64,000 nt of DNA, taken from assembly GCF_900626095.1 (NCBI RefSeq), contig NZ_UYZZ01000002.1, positions 310,001 to 374,000 on the forward strand, written 5' to 3'. Below the pieces are notes generated by a model. That model was not told where the DNA came from. It did no database searches and was given only the letters and a program-made list of their open reading frames with translations. A program made the translations under genes and the position numbers. Numbering within the stretch: the stretch's first letter is position 1; each line of letters starts with the position of its first letter. Source of the DNA: Clostridium rectalis (GTDB taxonomy: Bacteria; Bacillota; Clostridia; Clostridiales; Clostridiaceae). Below are positions 1-9,333 of this stretch, piece by piece.

Positions 1-674
1 CAATAACTCATATCCCCTTTATTATTGTACACTTCTTCATATTTGCATTTTAATTTTCTGAAATATTCTTTACCAATTAATTTATGTCCCACATAAGGAG
101 GATTGCCAATAATAAAATGAAATTTCTCATTAATATTATCAATTAAAAAATCTGCTATTTTAAAATTATTTATTTCAATAAATTTTGACTTTACGAATAA
201 ATCTATAATTAGTATCTTTATTGCTAATTCATCTATATCTATACCATATAAATTATTTTTAATAATATGTTCTGATATATTACTTTTATTCAATTTAACA
301 TCATTATATTTATTTATTTCATCTAAGTTTTCCATATATAATTCATATAAATACATGAAACATGGAATTAAAATATTACCACAACCACAGGAGGGATCAA
401 TTACTTTAATAAAAGCATTATTAATTAAATCCTCCTTTTTAATTATTTCTCTTATCATATAAACTGATATTTCATTGGGAGTATATACCACTCCTAAATT
501 TTTATTACCTTTTAATATATTAATATATATTTCTCCAAAAGTAGAATTAAGCCCTACACCAAGGAATTTTTTATATTTGTTAATAGCTGTTATCTTGTAC
601 ATACTTTCTATGGGTTGTAAAATAATGCTGTATAATTCCTTAATTTTTTCTATAAAAAAATTATTATCTATCAT
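1..674 (-). CDS. N6-adenine DNA methyltransferase (Eco57I/type IIG-like), N-terminal part
   Basis: Read on the minus strand from ATG at 674, this frame stays open to the window edge and gives 224 residues. The ATG is preceded by GGAG. Motifs of class I N6-adenine methylases appear in order: YTP at residues 64-66, the SAM-binding DPSCGCG at 93-99, an acidic GIDID at 144-148 and the catalytic NPPYVGH from 191. It would methylate adenine in DNA. The C-terminal part, where a target-recognition or nuclease domain would sit, is outside the window, so a solitary methylase and a fused restriction-modification enzyme cannot be told apart. The gene is divergent from the deacetylase gene starting at 751. 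Confidence 0.85.
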   Translation of the reverse strand, partial: MIDNNFFIEKIKELYSIILQPIESMYKITAINKYKKFLGVGLNSTFGEIYINILKGNKNLGVVYTPNEISVYMIREIIKKEDLINNAFIKVIDPSCGCGNILIPCFMYLYELYMENLDEINKYNDVKLNKSNISEHIIKNNLYGIDIDELAIKILIIDLFVKSKFIEINNFKIADFLIDNINEKFHFIIGNPPYVGHKLIGKEYFRKLKCKYEEVYNNKGDMSY

Positions 675-750
675 ATAAAATCTCCACAAGTATATTAATT
701 TATTATTACACACAAAATAAAGTATATCATATAAAGGTAGGTGATAAAAT

Positions 751-1644
751 ATGAAGAAAAAAACTTTAGCACTTTCTCTCTGTTTAACACTGTGTTTAAC
801 TACAATAGGATGTAAATCAACTAACAGTAAAACAACTAATTATTTAAATAAAAATATATCCTCCAATAATATAAAAAACAAAATAACAGATTCTTCAAAA
901 GAACGTTCTATTGAAAATAGTACTGATGTTAAAGAAACTGTATCTAAATCTAATAATAAAAATTATGAAACAAAGGAAAGAGATTGGTTTTTCGCACCTG
1001 AAGTTCCAACAGACATACAAGGTTTAATTAAAAACCATAGTGCCTATTATTTGGGAGATACTTCAAAAAAAGTTATATATTTAACCTTTGATGAAGGATA
1101 TGAAAATGGTTATACTCCAAAAATATTAGATATATTAAAAGATAATAAAGTTAAAGCAGCGTTCTTTGTTGTAGTTCCGTATATTAATAGTAACAAAGAC
1201 CTAATTAAAAGAATGTCAGAAGAAGGGCATTTAGTTTGTAATCACTCTAACCATCATCCTTCCATGGCAAAAACTGCTTTAAAAGGGAAAGATGCCTTCA
1301 ATAAAGAGTTACTAGATACAGAAAAAGCCTATGAAGATGCAACCGGTAAGAAAATGCCTAAATTTTTTAGACCCCCAATGGGTAAATATAGTGAATTATC
1401 CTTAGAATATACTAAACAATTAGGATATAAAACAATATTTTGGAGTTTTGCCTATCATGATTGGGACATAAATAAACAACCAAGTCATGATTTCGCTAAG
1501 AAAAAAATTATTAATAAAGCCCATAATGGAGGTATATTTTTACTACATGCTGTTTCAAAAACTAATACAGAAATATTAGATTCTGTTATTAAAGAATTAA
1601 AGGCTGAAGGGTATAGGTTTGGAACACTAGATGAATTAAAATAA
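751..1644 (+). CDS. pdaA: PdaA-like polysaccharide deacetylase lipoprotein
   Basis: This is a 297-residue NodB/CE4-family enzyme. The region from about residue 79 matches the delta-lactam-forming de-N-acetylase of spore cortex, which removes the acetyl group from muramic acid. The deacetylase motifs are TFDEGYENG (112-120; D114 and E115 replace the usual DD pair), NHSNHH (164-169, metal-binding His) and RPP (207-209). The N-terminus is a signal peptide ending in TIGC, so Cys21 is probably lipidated. A Ser/Asn/Lys-rich linker of about 50 residues follows, consistent with an enzyme tethered outside the membrane. The ATG follows AGGTAGGTGAT. The cortex role is inferred from the family, since a general peptidoglycan deacetylase has the same fold. 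Confidence 0.85.
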   Translation: MKKKTLALSLCLTLCLTTIGCKSTNSKTTNYLNKNISSNNIKNKITDSSKERSIENSTDVKETVSKSNNKNYETKERDWFFAPEVPTDIQGLIKNHSAYYLGDTSKKVIYLTFDEGYENGYTPKILDILKDNKVKAAFFVVVPYINSNKDLIKRMSEEGHLVCNHSNHHPSMAKTALKGKDAFNKELLDTEKAYEDATGKKMPKFFRPPMGKYSELSLEYTKQLGYKTIFWSFAYHDWDINKQPSHDFAKKKIINKAHNGGIFLLHAVSKTNTEILDSVIKELKAEGYRFGTLDELK

Positions 1645-1688
1645 AAAATAAGATTATCCAGATTAATTTCCGGATAATCTTATTTTTT
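1644..1688. terminator. Bidirectional rho-independent terminator
   Basis: A 16-bp perfect stem (AAAAATAAGATTATCC paired with its complement at 1672-1687) encloses an 11-nt loop. A-rich and T-rich flanks lie on either side. It sits between the convergent deacetylase and nitroreductase genes and touches both stop codons, so it probably serves both. Confidence 0.85.
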
Positions 1689-2253
1689 AATTTTTATATT
1701 GAGAATTAGATTTTTTTGTATAAGATTTATTCCATGAGTTTATAAATACATAATCCCTTATATCTTTTTTATCATAGTGCTCTTTATTTTCTTGTGCCTC
1801 TCCTACTGGAGTCATAGCTATAACTTTGTAATCCTTAGGTATATCTAAAGCATTTTTTACACTATTTTCATCAAACGCTCCTATCCAACAAGTCCCATAT
1901 CCTTCTTCAGTTGCTGCCAAAATAAAATGTTCCATAGCAATAGCTGAATCTACTAAATAGTATTCTTTTTCATTAACCATTCCAGATTCATTAGGATTTG
2001 CTACTACTATGGCAACTATTGGTGCATCTTTTATTGACTGCGAAGCCTCATCAGTTTTGTTTGCTATTGCATTAGCTAATTCATTTTTCTTATTTTCATC
2101 ATCAATTATTATAAATTTATAAGAGGTTTGGTTTTTCCAAGAAGGAGCCATCATCGCAGCAGTAATCATTCTATCCACTTTATCTTTAGATATATTGGTA
2201 TTTTTAAATTTTTTTATACTTGTTCTTTTTTCAATAACGTCATAAAATTGCAT
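1687..2253 (-). CDS. Nitroreductase family protein
   Basis: This is a small FMN-dependent oxidoreductase of the nitroreductase fold, about 188 residues. The N-terminal FYDVIEKRTSIKKF is the typical FMN-binding start (the RxSxxxF pattern). APSWKNQ, the central AIAMEHFILAATEEGYGTCWIGAF and the MTPVGEA segment are also family hallmarks. An in-frame GTG lies at 2262, but GGAG ends 10 nt before ATG at 2253, so I take 2253 as the start. It is the last gene of the polysaccharide-locus direction, 56 bases past the WecG/TagA gene with no terminator between. A role in glycan synthesis is not implied. The substrate is unknown. Confidence 0.85.
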   Translation of the reverse strand: MQFYDVIEKRTSIKKFKNTNISKDKVDRMITAAMMAPSWKNQTSYKFIIIDDENKKNELANAIANKTDEASQSIKDAPIVAIVVANPNESGMVNEKEYYLVDSAIAMEHFILAATEEGYGTCWIGAFDENSVKNALDIPKDYKVIAMTPVGEAQENKEHYDKKDIRDYVFINSWNKSYTKKSNSQYKN

Positions 2254-2308
2254 AGAAACCACACTCCTTTAAAACTATTATGTGTAGCAATTAAACAAAG
2301 TATGCAAC

Positions 2309-3016
2309 TTATTTTTCCCTATTAACTTTAAGTAAAAACTTCGGTATAGAAGTTAATCTTTTGATTCTATATGGTTCTTTGTAAACTCTATATAACCATT
2401 CCAATCCTAATTTTATCATCCAATTTGGTGCTCTTTTCAATTCGCCTGCAAATATATCGAAACTACCTCCAACACCCATAAATATTTTACTAGGTATGTC
2501 TTCCATATATTTACATATGAACTTTTCTTGTCTTGGACAACCCATTGCAGCAAATAAAATATAAGGTTTCACTGTTTTTATTTCATTTACTATATTTTTA
2601 CAATTATCTAAATTAAAAAAACCATTATGGTACCCTTTAATTAAAATTTTAGGATAACGTTCTCTTATATTTTCAATGCACTTAAGTAAAGTCTCTTCTC
2701 TTGTACCTAAAAAATATACTCCTAAACTATTTTCATTGCAATACTTTAATAGCTCTTCCATTACCTCAATTCCTGCTATTTTTTCTTTAACAGGTTCTTT
2801 TACTAACTTTGAAGCTATTACTGTACCTACTCCATCCGGTATTATTACAGATTTATCTGAGATAAAATTTTTATATAATTGTTTATTATTAAGTCCACTA
2901 GTTAACACTTCAGGGTTACCTGATATAACATGTACCTTTTCCATGTTATTAATATATTTTATTAATTCTTCTTTACTTCCATTAAATATATTATAATTAA
3001 GAATTTTGGAAAACAT
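2309..3016 (-). CDS. WecG/TagA/CpsF family glycosyltransferase (GT26)
   Basis: This 235-residue protein has the full-length features of the family that adds an N-acetylmannosamine-type sugar to a lipid-linked first sugar at the membrane face. Visible hallmarks are SGNPE near residue 32, IPDGVG with the presumed catalytic Asp61, GYHNGFF, AAMGCPRQE, GVGGSFDIFAGE and the C-terminal GLEWLYRVYKEPYRIKR membrane-association segment. TagA uses UDP-ManNAc and WecG uses UDP-ManNAcA. The neighbouring Wbp-type pathway suggests a ManNAc(3NAc)A-type donor here, which is inference. The gene follows the initiating phosphosugar transferase by 26 bases and has a good AGGAGG site. Confidence 0.88.
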   Translation of the reverse strand: MFSKILNYNIFNGSKEELIKYINNMEKVHVISGNPEVLTSGLNNKQLYKNFISDKSVIIPDGVGTVIASKLVKEPVKEKIAGIEVMEELLKYCNENSLGVYFLGTREETLLKCIENIRERYPKILIKGYHNGFFNLDNCKNIVNEIKTVKPYILFAAMGCPRQEKFICKYMEDIPSKIFMGVGGSFDIFAGELKRAPNWMIKLGLEWLYRVYKEPYRIKRLTSIPKFLLKVNREK

Positions 3017-3042
3017 ATATTCCTCCTAAGTTAAAATAAGCT

Positions 3043-3696
3043 TTAAAAAGCCCCTTCTTTTCTTAAAACTGAAAAAACTGTTTTACATAAAATTTTGATA
3101 TCTAACCATAGAGAAAAATTTTGTATATATTTTAAATCATATTGTATAGTTTTCTGAAGTTCTATTTCTCCTCTTCCACTTATCTGAGCAAGACCAGTTA
3201 TTCCTGGAGGCACTAATAATCTTTGTTTATACTCTTTTGTATAGTATTTTACTACATCTGGAATTTCAGGTCTTGGGCCAACAAGGCTCATATTTCCAAT
3301 TAATACATTAAACAGTTGAGGAATCTCATCCAAGCTACTTTTTCTCAAAAATACTCCTACTTTGGTTATTCTATTATCCTCTTTACTTTGAAAAACAAAG
3401 TTTCCTATATCTTCAGGATTTATCTCCAGCTTTCTATTTTTGTCTGCATTTACTATCATGGTTCTAAATTTAAATATAACAAACTCATTACCATTTAAGC
3501 CAACTCTAACTTGCCTAAAAAGTGCAGGACCCTTTGAGTCTAGTTTTATCCATATAAATAAAATCAAAAAAATAGGTGATAGTAAAATTATTCCTAGTAA
3601 TGATAATATTATATCTAAAAATCTTTTTATTACAAACTGAAATCTTTTCCCTTTTATATCCTTTTCTACATCTATAGTAGGCATTTTACACTCCAT
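3043..3696 (-). CDS. Undecaprenyl-phosphate phosphosugar transferase (WbaP/PglC-like)
   Basis: This is a bacterial sugar transferase that moves a sugar phosphate from a nucleotide sugar to undecaprenyl phosphate and so starts the repeat unit. One long hydrophobic segment (about residues 23-44 from this start) is followed by the catalytic domain, with KFRTM, LRKSSLDEIPQLFNVL, GNMSLVGPRPE, PPGITGLAQISGRGE and a C-terminal D-x-KI-L stretch. The frame is open up to 3717, but GGAGGG lies 5 nt before ATG at 3696, which I prefer. It is of the short PglC-like type, with a single membrane segment and not the five of WbaP. The specific sugar cannot be read from the sequence. Confidence 0.9.
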   Translation of the reverse strand: MECKMPTIDVEKDIKGKRFQFVIKRFLDIILSLLGIILLSPIFLILFIWIKLDSKGPALFRQVRVGLNGNEFVIFKFRTMIVNADKNRKLEINPEDIGNFVFQSKEDNRITKVGVFLRKSSLDEIPQLFNVLIGNMSLVGPRPEIPDVVKYYTKEYKQRLLVPPGITGLAQISGRGEIELQKTIQYDLKYIQNFSLWLDIKILCKTVFSVLRKEGAF

Positions 3697-3706
3697 TTTT
3701 ACCCTC

Positions 3707-5131
3707 CTATGCCACAACTTTATTCTTTCTATCTTTTAAAAATAAATTAACATACGCTAAAATATATTTAACTTCTTTTCTATTTATATATGCAATTAAC
3801 AAAGCTATAACTAAATCTACATAAATATTATTATAAACTAAATCTAATGTTGCTAAAAGCAACATAGAAGATGTATTTAATATATAAAAACCTAATTTAA
3901 ATTTAAACCATAATTTTCTTGATATAAGAGTTCTGGTCCAAAAGAAAACTGTATATGATATTCCTGTAGCTATTGACGCCCCTAACGCACCATATCTAGG
4001 AACTAATAAATAGTTTAAAAAGTAATTAACTATAGCAGCTATTAGTGATACTATTATATTATAAGATGTTTTTCTAGAAAAAGATATTCCTAAACATGTA
4101 GATTCAGATACTGTATACATTACAGGCAGCAGTAATAAAAATGGAACAATAACAGATGAACTAGAATAACTTGTACCTAATAATTTTATTATTAAATCCT
4201 TAAATAAAACTATACCTACAAACATAAAATTCATAAAACACATTAACATATTACTTACTTTAATAAATCTTTCCCCTTCTACATTTTCCTCATACCATCT
4301 AAATGCAGTTGGTGTCCAAAAAGTACAAAAGGCACTTTGAACTATACTTACCACTGTAACTACTTTTAAAGCTGCTGAATACAATCCTATTTCTTCAAAG
4401 GATGACCATTGCCTCATAGCTATTTTATCCATTGAATTTAAAAACCATACAATGACAGACGCCGGTACTAAAGGTAATCCAAATTTAAACATTTTATTTA
4501 TTAACACTTTATTTATTTTAAATTTAGTAAACCAATAATCTCTTGTAAAAAAACATTCTAATACACACATAAAAACTAATGCTACAAAACCTGCATTTAT
4601 AATACCTTTAAAGCTCTTGTCTATAAATAAAAGATAAGGAACTAGGATTATAACATTTATAATTTTATTCATCACATTAAAAAGGGAGTATAGTCTAGCT
4701 TTTTCTTGCATTCTTATAAGTAATAAATTAAATCTATCTATAACTGAAAAAGGTAGTGATAAAGCTAGTATAATTACAATATACCTATCCACATTATCAA
4801 TCATTAGTATTGATAATGGTTTATAAAAAAACATATACAAAATTCCTAATATTATTGAAAATACTAAAGGAACAATTAATGAATTCCAAAATAAAGCCTT
4901 TTTATCTTCTTCCGCATTATACTCCCTTGTAAAAGATTGATCCATACCTAAATATATAAACATTGAACTAATACTTAAAGCCATTGTATACATAGATGCT
5001 TTTCCAAATTCCTTAGGGACTACAAAATATGTAGTTATAGGTACAATAAAAAAACTAACAATAGCAGATAGTATTGGTCCCATTGAAAAACCGATAAATC
5101 TTTTTATAAACTGCTTGGGACTATCACTCAT
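3707..5131 (-). CDS. Wzx-like oligosaccharide flippase
   Basis: This is a 474-residue polytopic protein of the polysaccharide transporter (PST) family with about a dozen hydrophobic segments. It starts with the amphipathic FIKRFIGFSMGPILSAIVSF segment typical of Wzx proteins. It should carry the finished lipid-linked repeat unit across the membrane. Charged central loops and a short basic C-terminus are visible. It begins with ATG after AGGAGG and ends just upstream of the initiating transferase start, so the two are probably translated together. MurJ, a second flippase, lies immediately upstream in the same direction. Confidence 0.88.
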   Translation of the reverse strand: MSDSPKQFIKRFIGFSMGPILSAIVSFFIVPITTYFVVPKEFGKASMYTMALSISSMFIYLGMDQSFTREYNAEEDKKALFWNSLIVPLVFSIILGILYMFFYKPLSILMIDNVDRYIVIILALSLPFSVIDRFNLLLIRMQEKARLYSLFNVMNKIINVIILVPYLLFIDKSFKGIINAGFVALVFMCVLECFFTRDYWFTKFKINKVLINKMFKFGLPLVPASVIVWFLNSMDKIAMRQWSSFEEIGLYSAALKVVTVVSIVQSAFCTFWTPTAFRWYEENVEGERFIKVSNMLMCFMNFMFVGIVLFKDLIIKLLGTSYSSSSVIVPFLLLLPVMYTVSESTCLGISFSRKTSYNIIVSLIAAIVNYFLNYLLVPRYGALGASIATGISYTVFFWTRTLISRKLWFKFKLGFYILNTSSMLLLATLDLVYNNIYVDLVIALLIAYINRKEVKYILAYVNLFLKDRKNKVVA

Positions 5132-5282
5132 ATTAATTTCCTCCTAATACAAATACATAAAGTTCATAAATTTTATAAAATCTTGGTTTTTAATCTATAA
5201 ATATATATATAATACCTTTTAATCTAAGAATTCTGTCTATACTATATCAAAATTATTTTTTCTTTACAACATAATTCACTAT

Positions 5283-6839
5283 TTATTTTCTAAGTCTTAA
5301 TATTTTAAATACTGGATTTATTATCTCCTGTATCTCTTTTACTTTTAATAAATATATAACTAAGGTATAAAATACTATACCAATAACCATACAAAATAAA
5401 ATTGATATGCTACTTCCTTTAATTCCATCTCCTAAAGTAAATAAGATATACTTGTTTACAATATTAACTATTATACCCATAAAAGCAGCAGCTAATATTA
5501 TTTTTATAAAAGATTTAATTATATTTTTAAAACCTATACCATCTAATTTTTTATTTAAATCTAATAGCATTATTATAGTTATAATAATTGCTGATATACT
5601 AGTTGCTAATGTAAGTCCACTAACGCCTAAATATCTTATTAATAAAATATTTATAACCACATTTATTATTATTCCTATAAAACTATTAGTCATAGGAGTT
5701 TTAGTGTCCTTTATAGCATAAAAAGCCTTATTTAAAATATCTCTTATTCCATAAGCAACCATAGCAGGAGTATATAATAGTAGCGCTTGTGAAGTTAGAG
5801 CTGCCGCACTTTCAGTAAAAGCTCCCCTTTTAAAAATCACATTTATAAGTGGTGCTCTAAGTATTGCAATTCCCACTGCAGCTGGTACCATTATTATGAG
5901 TATTATATTTATAGCCCTACTTAATTCTCTCTTATACTCTCTTTTATCCTTTTTAGTTGCTAATTGAGAAAGTGTTGGATAAACTATCATAGCTATACCT
6001 ATAGCAAATACTTCATATGCCAATGTATTAATTTTATTGGCATTATCTAATATAGTAGTTGCTCCAAAAAATATATTTGTAGCAAAGGCTCTATTTATAA
6101 GAGCATTTAACTGAATAACTGATGTGCTTATAATAACCGGTACTGTTAATTTAAACATTTGCCTAATCTTAGTATCCTGAATATTAACATATGTACTATA
6201 TTTATAACCTAACTTCTTATACTTAGGTATATTTATTATAAATTGAGTAAAAAATCCTAACACTATAGCAACTGCAAATCCAGGCAATCCATACTTATTA
6301 GTTAGAAAAACTAAATATACTACATAAACTATATTAGAGACCATTGCCATAGCCGCAGGTTCAAAAAAATTTTTATGTGTTTGGAGAACCCCTGTAACAA
6401 CACTTTGTAAACTTACAAAAATCAAAGATAAAAGCATTATTCTAGTTATCTTTACTGATGTATTAAATACCAGTACATCTTTTTGAAATCCAGGAGCGAT
6501 AATATAGATTATATATTTTGAAAATACTATCATTAATATAGTTAATATAATAGTTCCTATAGAAAAAGTATTAATAACATTATTTACAAATCTATTACTT
6601 TCTTCTTTATCTCCATTATTTAAATTTTCTGTATGTATTGGTATAAATGTAGTAGTTACACCATAACTTATAGTAGTTAATAGATTAACTATTCCCAATG
6701 AAGAAATATATATATCTGTTATATAAGAAGCTCCAAATTTTGCGGCTATTAAAGAATCTCTTATTAGTGCAAAAACTTTTCCTAATATTATTAATAGCAT
6801 AACAAAAATAGAACTTTTTAAAGCTTTATTCTCCTTCAT
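5283..6839 (-). CDS. murJ: MurJ/MviN family lipid flippase
   Basis: This is a MviN-type MOP-superfamily protein of about 518 residues with some 14 hydrophobic segments, of the size of lipid II flippases. The N-terminal LGKVFALIRDSLIAAKFG and the internal ARIMLLSL, GIAMIVYPTLSQLA and PMTNSFIGIIINVVINILL segments are family-like. A GTG opens the frame at 6848, but GGAGTG sits 6 nt before ATG at 6839, which I prefer. It lies inside a polysaccharide locus, 18 bases after a GT4 gene. It may serve lipid II or may be a paralogue devoted to this glycan. The sequence does not decide, and clostridia often carry several copies. Confidence 0.85.
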   Translation of the reverse strand: MKENKALKSSIFVMLLIILGKVFALIRDSLIAAKFGASYITDIYISSLGIVNLLTTISYGVTTTFIPIHTENLNNGDKEESNRFVNNVINTFSIGTIILTILMIVFSKYIIYIIAPGFQKDVLVFNTSVKITRIMLLSLIFVSLQSVVTGVLQTHKNFFEPAAMAMVSNIVYVVYLVFLTNKYGLPGFAVAIVLGFFTQFIINIPKYKKLGYKYSTYVNIQDTKIRQMFKLTVPVIISTSVIQLNALINRAFATNIFFGATTILDNANKINTLAYEVFAIGIAMIVYPTLSQLATKKDKREYKRELSRAINIILIIMVPAAVGIAILRAPLINVIFKRGAFTESAAALTSQALLLYTPAMVAYGIRDILNKAFYAIKDTKTPMTNSFIGIIINVVINILLIRYLGVSGLTLATSISAIIITIIMLLDLNKKLDGIGFKNIIKSFIKIILAAAFMGIIVNIVNKYILFTLGDGIKGSSISILFCMVIGIVFYTLVIYLLKVKEIQEIINPVFKILRLRK

Positions 6840-6857
6840 ATACTTCACTCCAAAACA

Positions 6858-7952
6858 CTAAATTAAGTTTTTATAACATTCATAATAAGATTTACAAAAA
6901 TTTTTCATAGAGTATTTACTAATTACAGTATTGTACAAGTTTTCACCTAAAATATTTAATTCATTCTTATTATTATAAGCTTCTTTCATTTTATCATAAA
7001 TATCATCCATGGACGTAGGATTTATTAAAAAACCATTGCTTCTGTTTATAGTAAATGGTATGTCACCCACATTTGAAGCTATTACAGGCACTTTCTTTAT
7101 ACCACTTTCTAGTATAACTAAAGGAGGTGATCCTCCTTCATTTAAAGATGTTAATACACTTATATCCGATACTTCTAAATAATCTTCTATATTATCTTTA
7201 AAACCCAAAAATAGAACTTTATCATCTAAATTTAGATTTTTTACTTTTTCTTTTAATTTTTCCTCTTCTACACCTTCCCCAGCTAAAAGTAATTTTATAT
7301 TTTTATATTCCTTCGTCAATTTATGAAAAGCTTCAATTAATAATTTATGATTTTTAATAGGATGCATTCTAGCTACCATTATATAAATAAATTCTTCTTT
7401 TTTAATATTTAATTTTACTCTTAAATCATTATTACATTTACCTCCCTCATAATAATTTAAGTCTATTCCATTATTTATAATAAACTTTCTACTTTTCACA
7501 TTATCATTATTTAAAATATCTTTTATATAGTTTGATACACATATATGATTTTTGAAGCTTTTTATCCCTCTGATGCTTAAAGGCGTAAATAAATAGTACT
7601 TGTATTTATTATTTAAAAAATCTTCCTTATAATTACTATGCACTGTTGCCACCGATGGTATGCTCAATCTTTTATTAACGAAATAGTGGGTAAAAAAAGC
7701 CTTTGCTCCATGAAAATTAACTATATCAATATTATTATTTTTTATATATTTTTGTATTTCATTATTTATGAAACTCTTACTACTAAATAATGTGGTTTTT
7801 ACTCCTAGTTTTTTTGCCTTATTATATAAAGGACCTTCCCCAATACATCCTAATACAGTATGAAATAAGTCTTTAGAATAGTAACATAAATCTAGAACAT
7901 GTTTGCCGCCTCCACCTATATCATTTCCCGTTATAATTTCAAGTACCTTCAC
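6858..7952 (-). CDS. GT4 family glycosyltransferase
   Basis: A 364-residue GT-B fold enzyme. The N-terminal ITGNDIGGGGKHVLDL loop resembles the acceptor-side Gly-rich start of GT4 enzymes. The C-terminal half has ARMHPIKNHKLLIEAF, LLLAGEGVEEEKLK, FLGFKDNIEDYLEVSD and the donor-binding ExGSPPLVILESG (E-x7-E motif). It transfers a sugar from a nucleotide donor to the growing lipid-linked chain in the cytoplasm. It starts at GTG after AGGAGATG. It lies 46 bases beyond a strong terminator, so it either has its own promoter in a very short gap or depends on read-through. Donor and acceptor are unknown. Confidence 0.88.
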   Translation of the reverse strand: MKVLEIITGNDIGGGGKHVLDLCYYSKDLFHTVLGCIGEGPLYNKAKKLGVKTTLFSSKSFINNEIQKYIKNNNIDIVNFHGAKAFFTHYFVNKRLSIPSVATVHSNYKEDFLNNKYKYYLFTPLSIRGIKSFKNHICVSNYIKDILNNDNVKSRKFIINNGIDLNYYEGGKCNNDLRVKLNIKKEEFIYIMVARMHPIKNHKLLIEAFHKLTKEYKNIKLLLAGEGVEEEKLKEKVKNLNLDDKVLFLGFKDNIEDYLEVSDISVLTSLNEGGSPPLVILESGIKKVPVIASNVGDIPFTINRSNGFLINPTSMDDIYDKMKEAYNNKNELNILGENLYNTVISKYSMKNFCKSYYECYKNLI

Positions 7953-7998
7953 TTAAATCATCTCCTAGCACATTATATTTTACAAATATAATGATATT

Positions 7999-8027
7999 TA
8001 AAAAAGGAGTTTTAAACAACTCCTTTT
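7999..8027 (-). terminator. Rho-independent terminator after the 8026 ligase gene
   Basis: A 10-bp stem (AAAAGGAGTT, positions 8002-8011, with its complement at 8018-8027) encloses a 6-nt loop and is followed on the minus strand by a U-run. It overlaps the stop codon of the ligase-like gene and splits the polysaccharide locus into two transcription segments. Confidence 0.8.
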
Positions 8028-9273
8028 ACAAACTTTTATTTTGAATATTATGTGAATAAGAATCACTTAAAGCTAAAAATATAAAAAAGAAAGTTACCAC
8101 CTTAGGTGCAGAGAAAAAATTATCAATAAAATTCATAAACATAAAGGCCACTATAGAAGCTGTAAAACCTTTATAAAAATATTTATAAAAATTATTATCC
8201 ACCTCATTAGAAAACCTATTATTTTTTATAAGTGAGGCAACTAAAAAGCCTACTAAGGATACAGAACCTATAATACCCAATTCACATTGTGCCTTTAAAA
8301 AAGCATTATGTGGATGAAAATTTTCATGCGCTTTATAATATCCAATCTTTTTTACTTTTTTATAATATTCCTCATATAAAGTTCTGTAGTTACCATTTCC
8401 AACACCTAATATTTTATGATCTTCTATCATTTTTAAAGCTATTTCCCATAAACTTAGTCTTGATAAGTTTTGGCTTAAATTTCCAATATCTTTAATTCTA
8501 CTTGATATTTGCGGTATGATCATGGCTATTGGTGTAGCAATAATTATTCCATACACCAATCTAAAATTATATATAAAAATTAAGGCAATATAGCCTATAA
8601 TTATAGCTAGCCAAGCATTTCTGGAAAATGATAAAACTATATTCAATAAAACTATTAATAACATAAAAGCAAATATAAGTTTCTTTTTAATATTTTTTTC
8701 TTTCATAAACAATATAATGAATGGAAATAGAAATAAAATAAAAAACGCACCTAGATTATTGGAATTCTCCATAGTGGATATTATTCTCGAAACTGCTTCA
8801 CTGCCTCCGTAATATTTTATTCCTTTTCCTAAGCAATATTGCATTATACCAATAATCCCTATTATTACAGCTGATGCTATTGATGAGTACATAATTCTAT
8901 TTATCATTTTTCTTTCAATAATATAATACTTAATTATAAAAAATAAAAATAAATATGTACTAATTCTTAAAGATTCTTTTAAAGCTAGATTTTTATCTGT
9001 AGCATATGAAACACTTATAAACATCATAGCAATCCATAAAAACATAAACAATGAGTTTAAATTTTTGAAAAAATCCTTTCTTATTTCATGTATAAATTTA
9101 TTTCTTATATCCTTCTTTAAAGCTATAGCTACTATACATATAAATATCATAGCCGCTAGCAAGATATCTGCATTAAAAGGTATATTTTTATATTTAAATT
9201 TACTAGGTAGTATAGGTAACATAAAAACATATACACTTATAATGTAAGATAAAAAATCACCGAATTTTTTCAT
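8026..9273 (-). CDS. O-antigen ligase/polymerase family membrane protein (Wzy_C)
   Basis: A 415-residue polytopic protein with about ten membrane segments and one large extracytoplasmic loop. Within the loop are SRLSLWEIALKMIEDHKILGVGNGNYRTLY and, after it, HENFHPHNAFLKAQCELGIIG, the PHN(x)-L pattern of WaaL/Wzy_C proteins. Such proteins ligate or polymerise undecaprenyl-linked glycans on the outer face of the membrane. It starts at ATG after GGGAGA. A second protein of the same family is encoded at 11713, so one may be the polymerase and the other a ligase. The sequence cannot assign which. Confidence 0.85.
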   Translation of the reverse strand: MKKFGDFLSYIISVYVFMLPILPSKFKYKNIPFNADILLAAMIFICIVAIALKKDIRNKFIHEIRKDFFKNLNSLFMFLWIAMMFISVSYATDKNLALKESLRISTYLFLFFIIKYYIIERKMINRIMYSSIASAVIIGIIGIMQYCLGKGIKYYGGSEAVSRIISTMENSNNLGAFFILFLFPFIILFMKEKNIKKKLIFAFMLLIVLLNIVLSFSRNAWLAIIIGYIALIFIYNFRLVYGIIIATPIAMIIPQISSRIKDIGNLSQNLSRLSLWEIALKMIEDHKILGVGNGNYRTLYEEYYKKVKKIGYYKAHENFHPHNAFLKAQCELGIIGSVSLVGFLVASLIKNNRFSNEVDNNFYKYFYKGFTASIVAFMFMNFIDNFFSAPKVVTFFFIFLALSDSYSHNIQNKSL

Positions 9274-9333
9274 AACTACATTCTCCCTAAATTATCATAA
9301 AATAAAATGCACTACACTATTTTAATTATTATA

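Noticed and set aside
475-678. Plus-strand ORF of 67 codons
   Set aside because: It is the shadow of the minus-strand methylase, whose frame shows catalytic motifs and a ribosome site.
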